Of a stretch of DNA of 64,000 nt, positions 56,791-64,000 are shown piece after piece. Source of the DNA: CAVSEK01 sp963726975 (lineage in GTDB: Bacteria > Actinomycetota > Actinomycetes > Mycobacteriales > SCTD01). The stretch covers positions 1 through 64,000 of the forward strand of contig CAVSEK010000002.1 of NCBI GenBank assembly GCA_963726975.1, in the 5' to 3' direction. Below the pieces are notes generated by a model. It did no database searches and was not told the origin of the DNA. It saw nothing but the letters and a program-made list of their open reading frames with translations. The position numbers and the translations under genes were made by a program. Numbering within the stretch: the stretch's first letter is position 1; every line of letters starts with the position of its first letter.

Positions 56791-57993
56791 GTGACGTACG
56801 ACGAGGCCGACCGCGCGCGGCTCGTCGGCGGGCCGGAGCGCGACGGCCGCGGTCCCTTCCAGCGCGACCGGGCCAGGGTGCTGCACTCGGGCGCGCTGCG
56901 GCGCCTCGCCGGCAAGACCCAGGTGGTCGAGCCCATCACGCCCTCGCCGATGGCGCCGCGGACCCGCTTGACCCACTCGCTGGAGTGCGCGCAGGTCGGC
57001 CGCGAGCTCGGTGCCGCGCTGGGGTGCGACCCCGACCTCGTCGACGCCGCGTGCCTGGCGCACGACCTGGGGCACCCGCCGTACGGCCACAACGGCGAGA
57101 CGGCGCTGGACGAGGCAGCGCAGCCCTGCGGCGGCTTCGAGGGCAACGCGCAGTCGCTGCGGGTGCTCACCCGGCTCGAGGTCAAGGTGCCGGGCGCGGG
57201 CCTCGACCTCACCCGGGCCTCGCTGGACGCCGCGACGAAGTACCCGTGGCCGCGCCGGGAGGGCACCTCGAAGTTCGGCGTCTACGAGGACGACCTGCCG
57301 GTGTTCACCTGGCTGCGCGAGGGGGCGCCGCAGGGCCGCCGCTGCCTGGAGTCGCAGGTCATGGACTGGGCCGACGACGTCGCCTACTCGGTGCACGACC
57401 TGGAGGACGGGGTGCTCGCGGGCCTGGTGCAGCTGCCCGACCTGGGCGACCCGGACGAGCGCGACGAGCTGGCCGCCCTGGCGGCGCAGGTCTACAGCGG
57501 GGAGAGCGCCGCCGACCTGCGGACCGTGCTCGACGAGCTGCTCGGCCGACCCGGGTGGCCTCCGCCGTACGACGGGGGCTCGGCGACGACCGCGGCCCTC
57601 AAGGCGGCGGCCAGCGGGCTGATCGGGCGCTTCTGCACCGCCGCCGAGCGGGCGACCCGCGCCTCCCACGGCGAGGGGCCGCTCACCCGCTACGCCGCCG
57701 ACCTGGTCGTGCCGGCGACCGAGCGGGCCGAGTGCGCGCTGCTCAAGGCGGTCGCGGCGCGCTACGTCATGGCCCGCGACGGGGTCCGCGACGCGCAGGC
57801 CCGCGAGCGCGCGGTCGTGCGGGGGCTCGTCGAGCTGCTGTGCCGGCGCCCGGCGGCGCTCGGTCCGCTCGCGGCGGAGGCGTGGGACGCGGCGGGGGAC
57901 GACCGGGCGCGGCTGCGGGCGGTCGTCGACCAGGTCGCGAGCCTCACCGACGCGTCCGCGGCGCACCTGCACGCCCGGTTGCAGGCCGCCTGA
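56791..57993 (+). CDS. dgt: Deoxyguanosinetriphosphate triphosphohydrolase-like protein
   Basis: 400 aa HD-superfamily enzyme that removes triphosphate from dNTPs. Motifs: RLAGKTQVVEP, TRLTHSLECAQVGRELG (first His), CLAHDLGHPPYGHNGE (HD), FEGNAQSLRVLTRLE and MDWADDVAYSVHDLEDG (last Asp). It sits upstream of dnaG, the usual actinobacterial order. Confidence 0.95.
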   Translation: MTYDEADRARLVGGPERDGRGPFQRDRARVLHSGALRRLAGKTQVVEPITPSPMAPRTRLTHSLECAQVGRELGAALGCDPDLVDAACLAHDLGHPPYGHNGETALDEAAQPCGGFEGNAQSLRVLTRLEVKVPGAGLDLTRASLDAATKYPWPRREGTSKFGVYEDDLPVFTWLREGAPQGRRCLESQVMDWADDVAYSVHDLEDGVLAGLVQLPDLGDPDERDELAALAAQVYSGESAADLRTVLDELLGRPGWPPPYDGGSATTAALKAAASGLIGRFCTAAERATRASHGEGPLTRYAADLVVPATERAECALLKAVAARYVMARDGVRDAQARERAVVRGLVELLCRRPAALGPLAAEAWDAAGDDRARLRAVVDQVASLTDASAAHLHARLQAA

Positions 57994-58107
57994 CCCGACC
58001 GCTTTCCTCTTGGGGCAGCCGCGCCGCGGCAGGGTCGCCGGGCCGTACCATGGCGCAGCAGACCCTCGTCCCCGGTCTCGCGGGCCGGGGCAGGACGGGG
58101 GTGGACG

Positions 58108-60894
58108 GTGGCGGGACGCATCCGCGACGCGGACGTCGTGCTCGTCCGGGAGCGCGCCCGCATCGACGAGGTCGTCGGCGAGCGGCTGCAGCTGCGCCCG
58201 GCGGGCGGCGGACGGCTCAAGGGCCTGTGCCCCTTCCACGACGAGAAGTCCCCGTCGTTCAACGTCAACCCCTCGCTCGGCTTCTACCACTGCCTCGCGG
58301 GCGAGACGCGCGTGCTCACCTGGGAGGGCGTGCGGCCGATCCGCGAGCTCGCCGGCGGCACCCACCGCGTGCTCGGCAGGCGCGGCGACTGGGTCGACGC
58401 CCCCTTCGCCAGCTACGGCCGGCAGAAGCTCTTCGCCCTCACGCTGAGCCGCGACGGCCAGCGCAAGGTCGTGCGTGCGACGTCCGGGCACCGGTGGTTC
58501 GTCCCGTCCGGCCGGGGGCGCACTCCCCTGCGCGAGGTGGTCACGACCGACCTGCGGCCCGGGCACCGGCTGGCGACCGTCGCGCCGCGCCACCGCGCGC
58601 GACGCACCGCGCTGTCGCCCGTCGGCGTGCAGCACGGCATCACCTCCGCCGCCGGCACGCGCACGCCGGACGGCTGCCGGGCGCAGCTGCGCGGCGACCA
58701 GGACGCGCTGCTCAAGTGGTTCCCGCTGGACCGCACGGTGCAGGCCGAGCCGGGGCGCCTGCTGGTCCTGGACCTGCCGAACGCCTTCGCGGACCTGCCC
58801 GACCTCGACGAGTCCACGTCCTACCTGCTCGGCTGGCTCGCGGGTTGCCTCGCCGCTGCCGGGCACGTGTCCGAGGACGGCACGGTCGTGCTCGACACGG
58901 CGCGCCGCGAGCACCTGGAGCACGTCCGGCTCCTCTGCGCGCGGCTGGGCATCGGGACGTACGCCGTCACCGGTCAGGTGCGCGAGGGCTTCGCGGGGCG
59001 GGAGCCGAGCGAGGTCCTCGCGGTGCACCTCGTGCCCGGCGACCTGTCGGAGGAGCTCTTCCTGCTCGACGAGCACCGGCGACGCGTCGCCGCCCGCGGG
59101 GGGTCGTCCGCCCGTCGCGGCTGGACGGTCGTCGGTGTCGAGGAGACCGACGACGTCGAGGAGGTCTTCTGCGCCGAGGTCGCGGACGGGCACGCCTTCG
59201 TCCTCGAGGACGACCTGCTCACGGGCAACTGCTTCGGCTGCGGGGTCAGCGGCGACGTGATCACGTTCCTGCGCGAGTCCGAGCACCTGAGCTTCGTCGA
59301 GGCGGTGGAGGTGCTCGCGGGGCGCTACGGCGTGCAGCTCACCTACGAGCAGGGCGGCGCGGCGCCGGGCCGGCAGGTCAGCCAGCGGGCCCGGCTCGTC
59401 GAGGTCAACCGGGCCGCCGCCGCCTTCTTCGCCGAGCAGCTCGGCGCCCCCGGGGCCGCCCCGGCCCGGGCGTTCCTCGCCGAGCGCGGCTTCGACCGGG
59501 CGACGGCGGCGACGTACGGCCTGGGGCACGCGCCCGAGGGCTGGGACCTGCTCGTGCGCCACCTGCGCGGCAAGGGCTTCTCGACCGAGGAGCTGCTCGC
59601 CGCGGGCGTGGCCAGCCAGGGTCGGCAGGGACCGATCGACCGCTTCCGGCAGCGGCTGGTCTGGCCGATCCGCGACCTCACCGGCGAGGTCGTCGGCTTC
59701 GGCGCGCGCAAGCTGTCGACCGACCCGCGCGACGACAGCCCGAAGTACCTCAACACGCCGGAGACGCCGCTCTACAAGAAGAGCAGCGTCCTGTACGGCC
59801 TGGACGCCGCCAAGAAGGAGATCGCGCGGCGCCGGCAGGTCGTCGTCGTCGAGGGCTACACCGACGTCATGGCCTGCCACCTGGCGGGCGTACCGACCGC
59901 GGTCGCGACGTGCGGCACCGCGTTCGGCAGCGAGCACATCGGCGTGCTGCGGCGGCTGCTCATGGACTCCGGCGAGCTGCGCGGAGAGGTGGTGTTCCTC
60001 TTCGACGGCGACGCGGCCGGGCAGAAGGCGGCGCTCAAGGCGTTCGACAGCGAGCAGGAGTTCGTCACCCAGACGTTCGTGGCCATCAGCCCGGGCGGCA
60101 CCGACCCGTGCGAGCTGCGCCTGGCCGCCGGCGACACGGCCGTGCGCGACCTGGTCGCGGCCCGGGTGCCGCTCGTGGAGTTCGCCGTCCGGTCGACCCT
60201 GGCGCGGCACGACCTGGAGACCGCCGAGGGCCGGGTCAACGCGCTGGCCGCCGCCGCGCCGCTCGTCGCGCGGGTCAAGGACCGCGCGCTGCGCCCGGAG
60301 TACGCCCGGCGGCTCGCGGGCTGGCTGGGGATGGACGTCGAGACGGTGCTCGGGAGGGTCGCCGAGCTCTCCGGCGACGCCCGGGCACCGCGGCAGCGCC
60401 GCACCGGACCACCCGCCCTCGACGCGGCGACCGTCGCCGTCGAGCGCGAGGCCGTCAAGCTCGCGGTGCAGCTGCCGGTGCTCGTCGCGCCGCTGTTCGA
60501 CGCCGTCGACGAGCAGGCCTGGACCGACGAGGCGCTGCGTGCCGTACGGGCCGTCGTGGCCAAGGCCGGCGGGGTGTCCACGACGGCCGGCGGCGAGGCC
60601 TGGGTCGCGCTGCTGCGCGAGACGGCCGACGACGAGGCGGTGCGCGGGACGGTCGCGGAGCTGGCGGTCGAGCCGCTGCGCAGCGGCGACGAGCCCGACC
60701 AGCGCTACGCCGCGGCCGTGCTGGGGCGGCTGCAGGAGTTCGCACTCAGCCGTCGCACCGCCGAGCTCAAGCCCCAGCTGCAGCGGGTCAACCCGGTGGA
60801 GGAGCCGGAGCGCTACGGGCGCTTGTTCGCCGAGCTCGTCGCGCTGGAGCAGTCGGTGCGCGCCCTGCGCGAGCGGGGGGCCGGGCAGCCGTGA
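58108..60894 (+). CDS. dnaG: DNA primase with an in-frame intein
   Basis: 928 aa precursor, of which about 615 aa are primase. DnaG makes RNA primers for replication. The zinc-binding domain is split: CPFH (Cys 41, His 44) lies before the insert, and CFGC (Cys 375, Cys 378) after it. After splicing, FYH joins CFGCGVSGDVITFLRESE. The catalytic core has GFGARKLSTD, the TOPRIM parts VVVEGYTDVMACHLAG and FLFDGDAAGQKAALKAF, and a helical C-terminus for helicase contact. GTG 58108 is the start; TACCAT about 60 nt upstream may be the -10. It overlaps rpoD by GTGA. If splicing failed, the third zinc Cys would be the intein's own Cys 1 and the finger would not form normally. Confidence 0.96.
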   Translation: MAGRIRDADVVLVRERARIDEVVGERLQLRPAGGGRLKGLCPFHDEKSPSFNVNPSLGFYHCLAGETRVLTWEGVRPIRELAGGTHRVLGRRGDWVDAPFASYGRQKLFALTLSRDGQRKVVRATSGHRWFVPSGRGRTPLREVVTTDLRPGHRLATVAPRHRARRTALSPVGVQHGITSAAGTRTPDGCRAQLRGDQDALLKWFPLDRTVQAEPGRLLVLDLPNAFADLPDLDESTSYLLGWLAGCLAAAGHVSEDGTVVLDTARREHLEHVRLLCARLGIGTYAVTGQVREGFAGREPSEVLAVHLVPGDLSEELFLLDEHRRRVAARGGSSARRGWTVVGVEETDDVEEVFCAEVADGHAFVLEDDLLTGNCFGCGVSGDVITFLRESEHLSFVEAVEVLAGRYGVQLTYEQGGAAPGRQVSQRARLVEVNRAAAAFFAEQLGAPGAAPARAFLAERGFDRATAATYGLGHAPEGWDLLVRHLRGKGFSTEELLAAGVASQGRQGPIDRFRQRLVWPIRDLTGEVVGFGARKLSTDPRDDSPKYLNTPETPLYKKSSVLYGLDAAKKEIARRRQVVVVEGYTDVMACHLAGVPTAVATCGTAFGSEHIGVLRRLLMDSGELRGEVVFLFDGDAAGQKAALKAFDSEQEFVTQTFVAISPGGTDPCELRLAAGDTAVRDLVAARVPLVEFAVRSTLARHDLETAEGRVNALAAAAPLVARVKDRALRPEYARRLAGWLGMDVETVLGRVAELSGDARAPRQRRTGPPALDAATVAVEREAVKLAVQLPVLVAPLFDAVDEQAWTDEALRAVRAVVAKAGGVSTTAGGEAWVALLRETADDEAVRGTVAELAVEPLRSGDEPDQRYAAAVLGRLQEFALSRRTAELKPQLQRVNPVEEPERYGRLFAELVALEQSVRALRERGAGQP
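58291..59229 (+). other. Intein in DnaG (residues 62-374) with degenerate LAGLIDADG domain
   Basis: 313 residues from Cys 62 to Asn 374, followed by extein Cys 375. N-terminal splicing block A: CLAGETRVLTWEGVRPI. Block B: RATSGHRWFV with Thr 125 and His 128. A central part resembles a LAGLIDADG homing endonuclease: YLLGWLAGCLAAAGHV (residues 239-254), where an acidic residue expected near the motif end is Ala. Block F: EVFCAEVADGHAFVLEDD with His 362. Block G: LLTGN then Cys; the penultimate residue is Gly, not the usual His. Cys 1, the TxxH, terminal Asn and +1 Cys suggest splicing competence. Confidence 0.95.
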
Positions 60895-62145
60895 CCACCG
60901 AGCAGGTGCAGGGCACGCTGGACGCGCCCGAGCGACCTGCTGCGGTGCTGCCCGCCGGCCCTGCTGCCGGGGCCCCGACGGCGCCCGTCGACGCCGTGCT
61001 CGACCTGCCGGAGATCCGGGAGCTGCTGGACCGCGGGCGAGCGGCGGGCTCGCTGACGACCGAGGAGGTCGCCGCCGCGGTCGGCGCCGCCGACCTCGCC
61101 GTCGAGACGCTCGAGGCGGTCCTCACGGCCGTGACGGCCGCGGGCATCGAGGTGCTCGACGGCGAGCCCGACGTCGACCAGGAGGAGGAGCGCGAGGCCC
61201 GGCTGCCCGTCGCCGACGGCCGCGACCAGGTCGTGCCGACGAGCGACCCGGTGCGGCTCTACCTCAAGGAGATCGGCCGGGTCGCGCTGCTCACCGCCGA
61301 GCAGGAGGTCGACCTGGCCAAGCGGATCGAGGCGGGGCTGTTCGCGGGGGAGAAGCTCGCGGAGCCGGGCCTGCCGGCGGCGCTGCGCCGCGACCTCGTC
61401 GCGCTGCAGTGGGACGGCGCCATCGCCAAGCGACAGCTCGTCGAGGCCAACCTGCGCCTGGTCGTCAGCATCGCCAAGCGCTACGTCGGGCGCGGCATGC
61501 TCTTCCTCGACCTCGTGCAGGAGGGCAACCTCGGGCTCATCCGCGCGGTGGAGAAGTTCGACTACACCAAGGGCTTCAAGTTCTCGACCTACGCGACCTG
61601 GTGGATCCGCCAGGCCGTGACCCGGGCGATCGCCGACCAGGCCCGCACGATCCGGATCCCCGTGCACATGGTCGAGACGATCAACAAGGTGGTGCGGCTG
61701 CAGCGGCCGATGCTGCAGGAGCTGGGGCGCGACGCCACGCCCGAGGAGATCGGGGCGGCGCTGGCGCTGTCGCCCGACAAGGTCCTCGAGATCCAGCGGA
61801 TGGCCCTCGAGCCGGTCTCGCTCGACACCCCGATCGGGACCGAGGACGACTCCCACCTGGGCGACTTCATCGAGGACGGCGACGCCGTCCGCCCGGCGGA
61901 CGCCGCGTCGTACGTCCTGCTCCAGGAGCAGCTGCGGCGCGTCCTGCGGGGCCTGTCCGAGCGCGAGCAGAAGGTCATCGCGCTGCGCTTCGGGCTCGTC
62001 GACGGGCACCCCCGCACGCTCGAGGAGGTCGGGCCGCGAGTTCGGCGTCACGCGGGAGCGGATCCGGCAGATCGAGAGCAAGACGCTGGCCAAGCTGCGG
62101 CACCCGTCGCGCGCCGACAAGCTGCGCGAGTACCTCGACGAGTAG
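60891..62145 (+). CDS. rpoD: Principal RNA polymerase sigma factor (frameshifted near 62031)
   Basis: Repaired length about 417 aa. Sigma-70 group 1 features: region 1.2 (DPVRLYLKEIGRVALLTAEQ), region 2 (VEANLRLVVSIAKRYVGRGM, EGNLGLIRAVEKFDYTKGFK, FSTYATWWIRQAVTRAIADQ), region 3, and region 4.1 (LSEREQKVIALRFGLVDGHP). After TLEEVG the frame is lost by one extra G in 62031-62033. Region 4.2 continues in the next frame as REFGVTRERIRQIESKTLAK through YLDE and TAG at 62143-62145. A real loss of region 4.2 would stop -35 recognition, so a sequence error is the simplest reading. GTG 60891 overlaps the dnaG stop. Confidence 0.9.
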
Positions 62146-62152
62146 GCCCGCC

Positions 62153-62158
62153 TAGGCT
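62153..62158 (+). promoter_or_regulatory. -10 element of the hypothetical gene at 62165 (leaderless)
   Basis: TAGGCT ends 6 nt before GTG 62165. It starts 8 nt after the rpoD stop. Confidence 0.6.
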
Positions 62159-62164
62159 CGGGCC

Positions 62165-62653
62165 GTGCCGCTGCGCCGCCGCAAGGTCCCCGAGGTCGTC
62201 CGTGCCGTCGCGGTGCCCCGCGAGGAGCGCCGCGAGGCCTGGGGGCTGACCGACCGGGGCGAGCCGGTCGTCGCCACCGACCGCGCGCTCGTGCTGCCCG
62301 GCGGGGTGCGGCTGCCGTGGGAGCGGGTCGAGCGCGCCGGCTGGGCCCGCCCCCGCCTCACGCTCGTCGAGGTCTCCGCCGTCGAGGGCACCGGCGCCGC
62401 GCACCTGCTCGTGCTCGACGAGGAGGGCGAGCTGCCCGCCGTCGTGCACACCCGCGTGACGGGCAGCGTGGCGTGGTCCCAGCACGAGCGGCTCGCGCCC
62501 CGCGGCGGGGTGCGCGTGGTCGGGCGCCGCGTGCCGGGTCAGGAGCTGCTGACCTGGCAGCTGGTGTTCGACGCCGACACGGACCGCGACGACCCGCTGC
62601 TGCGGGCCCAGGCCGAGGCCCTGCTCGAGGGCGCCCGGCGCAGCATCGGATGA
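62165..62653 (+). CDS. Conserved-looking hypothetical protein
   Basis: 162 aa, no signal peptide or membrane helix. It has a beta-rich pattern with VVATDRALVLPGGVRLPWER and LLTWQLVFDADTDRDD. I do not recognise a named family; the layout is reminiscent of small PH-like actinobacterial proteins, but that is weak. Support for coding: its own leaderless promoter and an ATGA overlap with the next gene, which suggests a joint transcript. Confidence 0.75.
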   Translation: MPLRRRKVPEVVRAVAVPREERREAWGLTDRGEPVVATDRALVLPGGVRLPWERVERAGWARPRLTLVEVSAVEGTGAAHLLVLDEEGELPAVVHTRVTGSVAWSQHERLAPRGGVRVVGRRVPGQELLTWQLVFDADTDRDDPLLRAQAEALLEGARRSIG

Positions 62654-63138
62654 GCCCGACCGAGACGCCCGGCGAGCACCCGTCCGTGGTCCGCTTCCGC
62701 GCCGAGCTCGCCCGGCTCGGCGGCAGCGGCCGGGTGGTGGTCCTGCCGTCGTCGGCGCACACCGCCGCGCTGGCCGCGCAGGCCCTGGGCTGCGAGGTCG
62801 GGGCGATCGCCAACAGCCTGCTCTTCGACGCCGACGGCGCGCCGCTGATGGTGCTCACCAGCGGGGCGCACCGCGTCGACACGGCGAAGGTCGCGCGGGC
62901 GCAGGGCGTCGGACGACTGAGCCGGGCCACGCCGGAGTTCGTCCGCGAGCACACCGGGCAGGTCATCGGGGGCGTCTCGCCGATCGCCCACCCGACCCCG
63001 TTGCGGACGCTGCTCGACGTGGACCTGCGGGCCTACGAGCAGGTGTGGGCGGCGGCCGGCCACCCCGCGGCGGTCTTCAGCACGACGCCCGACGAGCTCC
63101 TGCGGATGACCGGGGCCACCGAGACCGAGGTCGCCTGA
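62650..63138 (+). CDS. YbaK/EbsC-family (ProX-like) aminoacyl-tRNA deacylase
   Basis: 162 aa. YbaK fold: VVLPSSAHTAALAAQALGCE, GAIANSLLFDADGAPLMVLT, SGAHRVDTAKVARAQGVGR, and the glycine-rich VIGGVSPIAHP loop. The family hydrolyses mischarged aminoacyl-tRNAs such as Cys-tRNA(Pro). ATG 62650 overlaps the preceding stop. It is convergent with the subtilase gene. Confidence 0.92.
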   Translation: MSPTETPGEHPSVVRFRAELARLGGSGRVVVLPSSAHTAALAAQALGCEVGAIANSLLFDADGAPLMVLTSGAHRVDTAKVARAQGVGRLSRATPEFVREHTGQVIGGVSPIAHPTPLRTLLDVDLRAYEQVWAAAGHPAAVFSTTPDELLRMTGATETEVA

Positions 63139-63168
63139 GCGAACGGTGCCGCAGGGACGGCGTGGGCG

Positions 63169-64000
63169 TCAGGCCTGCCGACGCCGCACGGCAGCGCCGA
63201 CCCCCGACCCGACGCCGACCACGAGCGCCAGCGCCACCGCGGCGGTGCCGACCGGCACGCGCCGCCCGTCGAGGGCGACGACCGCGACCGGCTCGTCGGC
63301 GGGTGCCGGCGCGACCGGCAGCGGGTCGACGGGCGAGGTGACGGCGTCCGGTTGCACCGTCGCCGGTGTCGGCGGGACGGTGTCCGGCCGGGGCACCGCG
63401 GGCCGCACCCCGAGGGCGGCGGCGGCGTCCACGAGGCCGGCCCCGGCCCCGGCGAGCGGCCGGGCCGTGCCGACCAGCGCCGCGAGGACCTGGCTGCGGC
63501 TGCGCGACGGGTCCTGGGCGAGCAGCAGGGCCGCGACGCCGCTCACCGTCGGGGCAGCCATCGACGTGCCGGCCGCCACCGCGTAGCGGCCCCCGGGGTA
63601 GAGCGACGTCACGCAGTCGTCCTGCGTGCACGTGCCGGGCACGACCGGGTCGCCGCCGGGCGCGGCGAGGGTGACGCCCGGGCCGTACTCGCTGTAGCTC
63701 GCCAGCCGCCCGCTCGGGCCGGTCGCGGCGACCACCACCGCCTGCCCGCCGTACGTCTCGGCGCCCGAGCGCTCGTCGTTGCCCGCGGAGAACACCACGA
63801 CGGCGCCCGCCGCCGCCGCCTCGTCGACGGCCCGCGGGATCGCGCTGCTGCCGGCGAGCGAGGGCACGTCGGCGCCGAGGGACAGGTTGAGGACCCGGGC
63901 GCCGCGGCGCAGCGCCTCGCGCACACCGGCCGCGACGTCCTCCGGGCGGCCGGTGCAGTCCCCGGTCACGGGGTCGTACGACAGCACGCGCACGGGAAGC
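63169..64000 (-). CDS. S8 subtilisin-like serine protease (3' part; runs off window)
   Basis: The C-terminal part, at least 275 aa; the frame is open to the window edge, so the start and the Asp and His of the triad lie outside. Present: LNLSLGADVP, VVFSAGNDERSG with the oxyanion Asn, and the catalytic Ser in AVAAGTSMAAPTVSG. A Pro/Ala/Val linker of about 60 residues leads to one membrane helix (VGTAAVALALVVGVGSGVGA) and a basic end RRRQA. This membrane-anchored layout resembles mycosins of type VII secretion, but no secretion-system genes are visible in the window. Confidence 0.9.
   Translation of the reverse strand, partial: LPVRVLSYDPVTGDCTGRPEDVAAGVREALRRGARVLNLSLGADVPSLAGSSAIPRAVDEAAAAGAVVVFSAGNDERSGAETYGGQAVVVAATGPSGRLASYSEYGPGVTLAAPGGDPVVPGTCTQDDCVTSLYPGGRYAVAAGTSMAAPTVSGVAALLLAQDPSRSRSQVLAALVGTARPLAGAGAGLVDAAAALGVRPAVPRPDTVPPTPATVQPDAVTSPVDPLPVAPAPADEPVAVVALDGRRVPVGTAAVALALVVGVGSGVGAAVRRRQA

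Noticed and set aside
58291..59229. A separate gene or mobile element inserted in dnaG
   Set aside because: The insert is in frame, has no start or stop of its own, and carries both N- and C-terminal intein splicing blocks at its exact edges.
52999..60210. A minus-strand open frame of about 2400 codons antisense to ppdK, dgt and dnaG
   Set aside because: It is opposite well-supported genes, is composed of Arg/Ala/Gly/Val/Asp-rich low-complexity text with no domains, and is expected in very GC-rich DNA where stop codons are scarce.

Overview
The window is chromosomal DNA from a very GC-rich Gram-positive bacterium of the class Actinomycetes. The evidence is the 5S rRNA sequence, heavy use of GTG starts, many apparently leaderless promoters, a CIRCE/HrcA control site, and the conserved order leuS - comEA - comEC - holA - rpsT - lepA - hemW - hrcA - dnaJ - rsmE - phoH - ybeY - CNNM - era - recO - uppS - glyS - dgt - dnaG - rpoD. 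I cannot name the genus. No CRISPR array, tRNA, prophage or insertion sequence was seen. This is core chromosome with a few accessory insertions.

Layout. 1-290: end of an rRNA operon (23S-5S spacer, 5S gene, terminator). 325-7399: CapA-like lipoprotein, PAP2 membrane enzyme, leuS, EamA exporter, CGNR regulator, DegV protein. 7493-13240: comEA-comEC DNA-uptake genes, a secreted SGNH hydrolase and holA. 13329-17165: rpsT, then the three-gene ATP-grasp / alpha-E / transglutaminase cluster. 17206-25398: lepA, S9 peptidase, PIG-L deacetylase, histidine phosphatase, a DrrAB-type ABC exporter, hemW. 25618-28225: DEAD-box helicase and a secreted ScyD-like protein. 28377-35867: PucR-type regulator followed by a complete oligopeptide/dipeptide ABC importer. 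35893-45350: CIRCE-hrcA-dnaJ-rsmE, dedA, then phoH-ybeY-CNNM-deaminase-like-era-recO-uppS. 45415-53362: MMPL transporter (frameshifted), small proteins, peroxiredoxin, glyS, uracil permease and upp, secreted propeller protein. 53401-64000: ppdK, YdcF-like protein, dgt, dnaG, rpoD, a hypothetical gene, YbaK-like protein and the 3' part of a subtilase.

The most unusual feature is an in-frame intein of about 313 residues inside dnaG. It sits exactly between the second and third zinc ligands of the primase zinc finger. Unless it splices out, the primase cannot form that finger. Its homing-endonuclease motif looks decayed.

Several conserved genes are broken by single G or C indels: rpoD, the ATP-grasp gene, MMPL (twice), the 5' end of a secreted protein, and probably the start of rsmE. 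Because rpoD appears to encode the principal sigma factor, sequence errors are the simplest explanation for at least part of this pattern.

A third theme is promoter architecture. About fifteen genes have a TANNNT-like -10 element ending 5-7 nt before the start codon, and three divergent gene pairs have -10 elements that overlap on opposite strands.
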